Source of the DNA: Methanomicrobiales archaeon
GTDB taxonomy: Archaea > Halobacteriota > Methanomicrobia > Methanomicrobiales > Methanomicrobiaceae
Reading direction: 5' to 3'
DNA length: 11,480 bases
Assembly (NCBI GenBank): GCA_012523385.1
Contig: JAAYIO010000017.1
Coordinates: 1-11,480, forward strand
Shown: piece after piece, positions 7,381 through 11,480 of the stretch
Layout of the letters: every line of letters begins with the position of its first letter
Position numbering within the stretch: position 1 is the first letter of the stretch
Made by a program: the position numbers and the translations under genes
Notes under the pieces: generated by a model
What the model was told of the DNA's origin: nothing
Seen by the model: the letters and a program-made list of their open reading frames with translations, nothing else
Database searches by the model: none

Positions 7381-8085
7381 TCATGAATAGAAGTATGAAC
7401 GGGACCACATGCCTGCAGTATGGTCTGGATTCGTTGATTCTGCATTGGTATAGGATTGGTATAGGGTACCATGTACCGGACTTCGAGCACCGGATGTTGG
7501 TACGATGTAGTAAGGATCGTTGTCATAGTTATTTTTAACAGCATATGATGTCGAAAGCCAGTTTCCGTCTCCATAAAGCTGAGATTCAACTCTCAGGGAG
7601 CCAACGGGATCTGCGGCATACACATATCCGCTCCCACTATGCCTGATATACCCTCCGGAATAACTCACTTGGTCTGCAGTGACGACAATACCTGACCGAA
7701 TAGATTTAATGTTACCGCTCACAATCCCTGCAAGGATTGACCCGTCCGGGTCGTCAACAAGCTGGTCATTTTCATCAAAGATCTTGGGTCCGGGAGTAAC
7801 ATCTTCCGGGGCAAGGCTTGGATCTATCCACTGATAAGGTCTGTTCCACATTTCTTCGAGCAGTTTTGGCTCAACGTTTGCTTTGATCTTTTCGTAATTT
7901 TCCTCAGTGTAGGCAATCTTCGCCAGTTCACCACGGGTAAGTTCCTCTCCCCAGTGTTCATTCAGCCATTTCATTCCCTCTTCTGTGTACATGCCTGATA
8001 TTTCAAAGGCGCTTACAGAAGGGGCGACGAATACCAGCAGAACCATGAGTCCTGCAAGCATTGTTAGTGTTCGTGATCGGTTCAT
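7381..8085 (-). CDS. Secreted protein A (shared N-terminal module plus beta-rich C-terminal domain)
   Basis: This 234-residue protein has a signal peptide (1-26, ending PSVSA). A module at 27-89 containing YTEEGMKWLNEHWGEELT and ending YQWIDP is probably helical. A Pro/Asp-rich linker follows, then a Ser/Gly/Tyr-rich region (130-234) that looks like a beta-sandwich. The N-terminal module matches secreted protein B (8529-9245) at 41 of 63 positions, while the C-terminal parts are unrelated. I recognise no named family. An ATG-led frame opens at 8148 and another ATG lies at 8100, but I chose 8085. It has GTGA five bases upstream, gives a normal signal peptide, and begins MN like protein B; earlier starts add a polar Pro-rich tail before the signal. 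It is first in a two-gene leftward operon with the propeller protein. Confidence 0.75.
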   Translation of the reverse strand: MNRSRTLTMLAGLMVLLVFVAPSVSAFEISGMYTEEGMKWLNEHWGEELTRGELAKIAYTEENYEKIKANVEPKLLEEMWNRPYQWIDPSLAPEDVTPGPKIFDENDQLVDDPDGSILAGIVSGNIKSIRSGIVVTADQVSYSGGYIRHSGSGYVYAADPVGSLRVESQLYGDGNWLSTSYAVKNNYDNDPYYIVPTSGARSPVHGTLYQSYTNAESTNPDHTAGMWSRSYFYS

Positions 8086-8126
8086 TTTCTTCACGTCCAT
8101 CCCGGCTGGTTCGGTGATTTTAGTCG

Positions 8127-8138
8127 GCCCGGCCGGGC
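8127..8138. promoter_or_regulatory. 12-bp perfect palindrome in the leader of protein A
   Basis: GCCCGGCCGGGC is a perfect 12-bp palindrome about 41 bases before the chosen start of protein A. It could be an operator or an RNA hairpin; as GC-only sequence it may also be chance. Confidence 0.3.
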
Positions 8139-8459
8139 TTGTTGTCATAGTCGTTGGAAAAGATGAGTGACATGGTAATCAGACCCTTTCCTCTGACCCG
8201 ACAACTACCGATTTCCTTTGTTATTAAATACCTTTTATTCCAAAACGCTCTACACATCATTTTGTTATATATCCGTTCCAAAGGTTCGGAATGATTCAAT
8301 AGAATAGTACTATCGAATTCATTTTCCTGCCGAATTTTAGGAATCATGCATTTCGCTGTTCATAAGGAGGCGACACGCCTTCGGGTATAATTCGGAACAG
8401 AATGCCCGCCATCAGGATGCACGCTGTCAGTGATATGTAGATGGATTGGGAATAATCTA

Positions 8460-8467
8460 TTTATAAA
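8460..8467 (+). promoter_or_regulatory. TATA box of the protein B/regulator operon
   Basis: TTTATAAA, preceded by AATAATCTA, is a strong archaeal TATA match 62-69 bases before the ATG of protein B. The predicted transcript start is near 8490. The short leader would carry an inverted repeat (8496-8513) and then GAGGAG (8514-8519). Confidence 0.55.
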
Positions 8468-8495
8468 CTGATATGAAATACTGGAACATCCGGGG

Positions 8496-8513
8496 ATTCA
8501 GGGAACCCTGGAT
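8496..8513 (+). promoter_or_regulatory. Inverted repeat abutting the ribosome-binding site of protein B
   Basis: ATTCAGGG-AA-CCCTGGAT pairs seven of eight positions and ends directly against GAGGAG (8514-8519). It could act as a DNA operator just downstream of the transcript start, or as a leader hairpin that limits ribosome access. Confidence 0.4.
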
Positions 8514-8528
8514 GAGGAGTAAAAGAAG

Positions 8529-9245
8529 ATGAACACCAGATGTCTGATTGTCGGGGCGTTGATAGCACTTCTTTTTCTGTCTGCCGGAGCCACAGCTTTT
8601 CAAATGTCCGGAAAATATACCGAAGAAGGGATGGAATGGCTGAATGAGCACTGGGGGGAGAATATCACCGAAGGGGACGTAGCCCGGATTGCCTATACCA
8701 CAGAAAATTACGAGAAAATGAGATCAAACGTTGATCCAAAGCTGCTCGAAAAAATATGGAGCAAGCCGTACCACTGGGTCAGCCCTCATCCTGGGGTCTC
8801 AGAACGACATCCCGAATGCCCGTTCGGTGCCACCGCATGGGACAAGACCGGGCCAGTGAATATTCGGAAACTGAACCCCTCAAAGAAACAGGAGATGAGT
8901 CTCGAGAATGTGGTGACCGATACGAGCGGTTATTGTGTTATCGGCTACATGGACAAGTCCATTAAAGAGGGAGAATTAAAACCCTTTCACCGCCAGATGC
9001 CAGAGAATCTCACCCGGTTCACGTATGATCTGCTCTGGGGGAATACAGAGGATTCCCTAAAACTTACTATCTTTGCCCCGGACGGAATGATGGGACCATA
9101 TTATGACGAGAGCGACGGGCAGGTAAACGGCAGAATTTATCTGCAGGTTTCCCGCCCCGAAGGAATAAAGCCGGGGGACTGGTATGCGGTTGTTGAAGGT
9201 GAAAAGGTTGACGGCACCCAGTCGTTCATGCTGCTTGTTGTGTGA
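8529..9245 (+). CDS. Secreted protein B (shared N-terminal module plus PPC-like beta-sandwich)
   Basis: This 238-residue protein has a signal peptide (1-23, ending GATA). Residues 24-86 are the same module as in protein A, including YTEEGMEWLNEHWGENIT and ending YHWVSP. From about 145 to the end there is a beta-sandwich resembling bacterial/archaeal pre-peptidase C-terminal (PPC) domains: LTRFTYDLLWGN, LKLTIFAPDGMMGPYYD, DGQVNGRIYLQVS, then PGDWYAVVEGEKVDGTQSF. Such domains usually aid secretion or surface attachment and are not catalytic. Two cysteines (97 and 136) could form a disulfide. The ATG at 8529 has GAGGAG nine bases upstream. Seven bases after its stop codon the regulator gene starts, so the two are almost certainly translated from one message, and B may be a partner or ligand of the regulator's outer domain. 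Family membership beyond PPC-like is unknown. Confidence 0.8.
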   Translation: MNTRCLIVGALIALLFLSAGATAFQMSGKYTEEGMEWLNEHWGENITEGDVARIAYTTENYEKMRSNVDPKLLEKIWSKPYHWVSPHPGVSERHPECPFGATAWDKTGPVNIRKLNPSKKQEMSLENVVTDTSGYCVIGYMDKSIKEGELKPFHRQMPENLTRFTYDLLWGNTEDSLKLTIFAPDGMMGPYYDESDGQVNGRIYLQVSRPEGIKPGDWYAVVEGEKVDGTQSFMLLVV

Positions 9246-9252
9246 AGTTTAA

Positions 9253-10065
9253 ATGATTCAGCCACGATTATCGAGCCTGGTTTTCATTCTGGTGATTCTG
9301 ACCGCGATGACACATGCTACAACTGCTGTTGAAACAGGTGGCTATGTGGTCGAACCGGCGTATGATATCTACCCGGAGTACAGCGATGTCTACTTCACTC
9401 CCCGCTCAGAAGAAACCATACTTCTCAATGAACCTGAACCCACACCCATCCGTCTGGCAGAGTTACCGCCCGGGATACTTGTCATCTTAGGGATAGCCGC
9501 AGTAACGCCGGGGGCTGTTTATCTGGGCAAACATATCACCGCAACCAATATACCCGTTATCGGAGGATTCCAGAGAGTTTCCCGAAAAAATATTTTTGAT
9601 AACTCGTCTAGGGAGCGGGTCTTTTGCTGCATAAAGGAGCATCCGGGCGCCCAGCTATCTGACCTGAAACGCTCCACCGGATTTAGCTACAAGAACCTGG
9701 CCTATCATCTCGATATCCTCGCCAGTTTTAATGTTATAACGTTAGAAAAATGCAAGAATACGACCCGGTATTTTAAAAATTCCGACAAATTCTCGGGTGA
9801 AGAACAAGTGATGCTCATGCATCTCAGTCATTCAAGTGATAAAATGATCATTGAGACAATCCTGCACCACCCGGGAATATCCCGCCGTGATATCAGCGAT
9901 AAGATCGGGATTTCCGGGCCTTCTGTCAGCTGGCACATGCGTTTCCTGGTGGATGACCGGATTATCGAGCAGAGAAAAGAGGGAACGGTTGCCCGTCATT
10001 ACATCACGGAAGAGATGCTCAGGGCGTATGAGAGTGTGGCGACGCGGGCCTCTGCAGCCGTTTAA
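9253..10065 (+). CDS. Membrane-anchored transcription regulator with two winged-helix domains
   Basis: This 270-residue protein has a hydrophobic N-terminus (about 8-25, signal or first membrane helix). A short outer domain (26-71) is rich in acidic and aromatic residues (YDIYPEYSDVYF). A membrane helix spans about 72-92 (LPPGILVILGIAAVTPGAVY). Two winged-helix domains then face the cytoplasm: domain 1 at about 113-175, with recognition helix near SYKNLAYHLDILASF, and domain 2 at about 182-252, with ISRRDISDKIGISGPSVSWHMRFL. This layout occurs repeatedly in Methanomicrobia and resembles MarR/ArsR-type domains placed in tandem. The ATG lies 7 bp past the stop of secreted protein B, with only a weak ribosome-binding site, so coupled translation is likely. 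I infer that it senses an envelope signal, perhaps through protein B, and controls the divergent operons. Ligand and targets are not visible. Confidence 0.85.
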   Translation: MIQPRLSSLVFILVILTAMTHATTAVETGGYVVEPAYDIYPEYSDVYFTPRSEETILLNEPEPTPIRLAELPPGILVILGIAAVTPGAVYLGKHITATNIPVIGGFQRVSRKNIFDNSSRERVFCCIKEHPGAQLSDLKRSTGFSYKNLAYHLDILASFNVITLEKCKNTTRYFKNSDKFSGEEQVMLMHLSHSSDKMIIETILHHPGISRRDISDKIGISGPSVSWHMRFLVDDRIIEQRKEGTVARHYITEEMLRAYESVATRASAAV

Positions 10066-10708
10066 TTCTCTCCTCGGATTCTACAGATCTCCGATGAACA
10101 GAAGGAAAGGAATTGATTACCCAATAATATCCATATGATTGTTGACCGGGAAGGTGGTTATTGCCATGGTTTCATTCTCTCCACCCGGTGTAAAGTGGAA
10201 TAAACCCCGGATATATTTTTACGCCCTTAGAGATGATGCCAGCATTAGGATGAGACTGATCCAAGGCGCGGTCAGCCATTAACAGAGTTATCTGTTGCGG
10301 GACGAATCGCATCCTCTTGTGGCGTCTCTTTTTTCAATTTTCTCATTAAATCTTTCACCATCCCAAGGCTATTTCTCTGCATGGTGCTGCCCATGCCAAT
10401 TACCCTTGACACTTTCGGATAGGATCTGCTGTATGTCAGGCAGACATGACATGAACCGAGGAAAAAATGAGATTTCAGACGGACAGTATAACCAATAATT
10501 TAGTAGAATAAGCGGGAGAAGGAACGACTGATTTGACTGCAGCGATGAGGGGCGTGATTCGGTCGACTCTCTGCCCACCTCGTGTTTTCTTAAGAGCACT
10601 CATTCCTGCAACCTGCACCTCCATCTATAGCGAGTACGCACCGGATGGAATACCTCTCAGAAATAGATTGCAGAGGATTTCTATAAACCCATAAAAAATG
10701 CCATCAAC

Positions 10709-10718
10709 ATATAAATAG
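10709..10718 (+). promoter_or_regulatory. Strong TATA-like box without an obvious gene
   Basis: ATATAAATAG sits in CAACATATAAATAGTTTATA. A start about 25 bases on would fall near 10738-10745, within the inverted repeat CCTCA-ATC-TGAGG (10735-10747). No protein-coding frame follows, so if active it would make a non-coding RNA that includes the hairpin at 10807-10832. Confidence 0.3.
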
Positions 10719-10790
10719 TTTATATTAGATAGTGCCTCAATCTGAGGTTAATCGAAATACTCTGCAGTATATTCCCATGGTTGGCAATGG

Positions 10791-11107
10791 TTTGCATAGT
10801 TTGCAGTGCTTTGCAGTGCACCCTGCAAAGTAAATACGGCCCATAGACACCATAATATCCAATTTGAAGCACTTTTAGAGATAACACTAACATCTTTGCA
10901 ATCATTCCGGAATCACAGAGATACACATACGCAAACACAGAAAAATAAGATTGCGCTGTTGTTCCCTGCAAAGTACGCAAAGTACCTATAATATCTGTTA
11001 ATATACCTACAGATTATCGATATTTAGTAAAACGAAAGCCATCTTACAGCCAATTTATCTTTGCAATAATGGCATTTTTTTATGCAAAGCTGTTGCAAAG
11101 TTGCAAA
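10791..11107. repeat. Cluster of TTTGCA/TGCAAA short repeats
   Basis: Ten exact copies of the hexamer occur in 317 bp: TTTGCA starting at 10791, 10800, 10810, 10895 and 11060, and TGCAAA starting at 10824, 10967, 11083, 11094 and 11102. CGCAAA variants lie at about 10931 and 10976. Many copies are spaced 8 to 11 bp apart, close to one helical turn, and both orientations are used. About 0.15 copies would be expected by chance in this length at equal base use. Similar CTTTGCG/CTTTGCA intergenic repeats are scattered in other anaerobe genomes from general recollection; I could not check this. Confidence 0.6.
10807..10832. repeat. Strong stem-loop within the TTTGCA cluster
   Basis: CTTTGCAG (10809-10816) pairs perfectly with CTGCAAAG (10823-10830) around the 6-base loop TGCACC. 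A G-T pair and a T-A pair extend the stem to ten pairs. It could be an RNA structural element or paired protein-binding sites. Confidence 0.5.
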
Positions 11108-11221
11108 GCTAACCATCACGGACGACGAAGAGGGAAGGATCGAGATCATCTAATAGATAGTTTTCAAAAAGATGCCAAAACGGGAGACATAATAATTAGA
11201 CAAAACGTGAAATTTAAGATG

Positions 11222-11480
11222 CTAAAACTTCCGGTACACACTGCTCCGGTGTCCGACATCAATCACATGAATAACCATCTCATCATCCAGAACCGACACA
11301 ACCGCCCTGTATTGTCCAATGCGTACGGAATAAAATGGCGGGTTATCTGAACCTTGAAGCTCTTTCATATAGATTCTAGGATTCTCCTTATCTGCCAAGG
11401 TATGAAATTCTTTGACGAATTTCAGCATAATCTCACGGGGAAGGCGGTTCAGGGAATGACGTGCAGATGAAGAATAAATC
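11222..11480 (-). CDS. RelE/ParE-family toxin (mRNA interferase-like), N-terminus beyond window edge
   Basis: The minus-strand frame is open to the right edge, giving 85 visible residues that begin IYSSSARHSLNRLP. This matches the first helix of RelE-type toxins (usual form 'Y-S-x-x-A-x-x-x-L-x-x-L-P'). Further family marks are the conserved MKELQGSDNPPFYSVRIG, the strand QYRAVVSVLDDE, and the C-terminal VIHVIDVGHRSSVYRKF, with arginine and tyrosine residues where RelE homologues place catalytic ones. In-frame ATG codons (for example at 11428) lie inside the first helix and would remove it, so the true start is beyond base 11480. RelE proteins cut mRNA at the ribosome and are neutralised by a cognate antitoxin, usually encoded next to the toxin. 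No antitoxin gene follows on the left, so it should lie to the right. Confidence 0.85.
   Translation of the reverse strand, partial: IYSSSARHSLNRLPREIMLKFVKEFHTLADKENPRIYMKELQGSDNPPFYSVRIGQYRAVVSVLDDEMVIHVIDVGHRSSVYRKF

Larger units (their letters stand above)
8149..8528. promoter_or_regulatory. Divergent control region between secreted proteins A and B
   Basis: No gene is supported in this 380-bp AT-rich stretch, which must hold the promoters of both operons. Leftward, TATTTAATAA (minus strand, 8230-8221) is a possible TATA box giving a leader of about 115 bases. Rightward, TTTATAAA at 8460-8467 is a good one. Near the middle, ATAGTACTAT (8304-8313) is a perfect 10-bp palindrome. ATGATTC (8291-8297) and GAATCAT (8340-8346) form an inverted pair around it. 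These are candidate operator sites for the winged-helix regulator encoded two genes to the right. Confidence 0.5.
10691..11082. repeat. Segment bracketed by a 12-bp inverted repeat (possible MITE-like remnant)
   Basis: AAAAAATGCCAT at 10693-10704 has its exact reverse complement ATGGCATTTTTT at 11069-11080. The next outer bases AT/AT also match if one extra T is allowed. The enclosed segment of about 390 bp has no gene. No target-site duplication is evident, and the A-run makes a chance match more likely, so this is tentative. Confidence 0.3.
10066..11221. other. Long non-coding, AT-rich region with repeats
   Basis: No reading frame in these 1156 bp has a ribosome-binding site, family resemblance or protein-like composition. 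The left half (10066-10680) holds only small inverted repeats: TCGGA/TCCGA at 10074-10094 just past the regulator stop, and AACAGA/TCTGTT at 10281-10296 with a 4-base loop. The right half (10690-11110) is richer in A+T and contains the TTTGCA repeat cluster, a strong hairpin, a TATA-like box and a bracketing inverted repeat, listed separately. It may be a decayed mobile element or an island boundary. Confidence 0.6.

Noticed and set aside
8086..8148. Upstream starts (ATG at 8148 or 8100) for secreted protein A
   Set aside because: They add a Pro/Gly-rich polar stretch before a normal signal peptide and have no ribosome-binding site; the ATG at 8085 has GTGA at good spacing and begins MN like protein B.
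10228..10258. Possible C/D-box small RNA (ATGATGC ... CTGA)
   Set aside because: The C box has a mismatch and lies only about 17 bases from the D box; there is no room for guide sequences or D'/C' boxes.
10720..10980. Open frame of 86 codons on the minus strand
   Set aside because: It runs through the TTTGCA repeats and the hairpin, has no ribosome-binding site and no protein-family resemblance.
10791..11107. The TTTGCA cluster as a CRISPR array
   Set aside because: Repeats are only 6-9 bp, irregularly spaced and in both orientations, with no spacers of constant length.
11069..11350. Open frame of 93 codons on the plus strand
   Set aside because: It overlaps the RelE gene antisense, and its N-terminal part is repeat sequence.
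1..11480. tRNA or rRNA genes
   Set aside because: I looked for T-loop (GGTTCRA) and paired acceptor patterns on both strands and found no cloverleaf-compatible stretch; short degenerate cases cannot be excluded by eye.

Overview
The window looks like chromosomal DNA from a methanogenic archaeon, most likely of the order Methanomicrobiales. The evidence is a two-[4Fe-4S] ferredoxin fused to a nitroreductase, TPR proteins, a membrane-anchored double winged-helix regulator, exported proteins with hydrophobic C-terminal anchors, archaeal TATA-like boxes, and GGTGA/GAGGAG ribosome-binding sites. The order-level call is inferred from gene families and was not tested by a search.

Layout: (1) 3-656 (+), the C-terminal part of a PFL/UPF0210 protein cut by the left edge. 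(2) 761-2863 (-), a thimet-oligopeptidase-like M3 metallopeptidase with a hydrophobic N-terminus. (3) 3051-3749 (-), a TPR protein followed by a hairpin terminator. (4) 4008-4310 (+), a small ribbon-helix-helix-like protein that converges on (5) 4333-5151 (-), a ferredoxin-nitroreductase. (6) 5507-6025 (-), a five-helix membrane protein of unknown function.

(7) The most distinctive part is 6154-10065. Two operons diverge from a control region of about 440 bp. The leftward operon encodes a secreted protein (A, 7381-8085) and a surface beta-propeller-like protein with a C-terminal membrane anchor (6154-7350). The rightward operon encodes a second secreted protein (B, 8529-9245) and a membrane-anchored regulator with two winged-helix domains (9253-10065). 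A and B share an N-terminal module of 63 residues (41 identical by hand alignment) but have unrelated C-terminal domains. I infer a cell-surface sensing or display cassette controlled by its own membrane-bound regulator.

(8) 10066-11221 has no convincing gene. Its right half is AT-rich and carries ten exact TTTGCA/TGCAAA hexamers within about 320 bp, a strong hairpin, a good TATA-like box, and a 12-bp inverted repeat bracketing about 390 bp. (9) A RelE/ParE-family toxin gene (-) runs off the right edge. Its antitoxin is not visible in the window.

No tRNA, rRNA, CRISPR array or transposase gene was seen.
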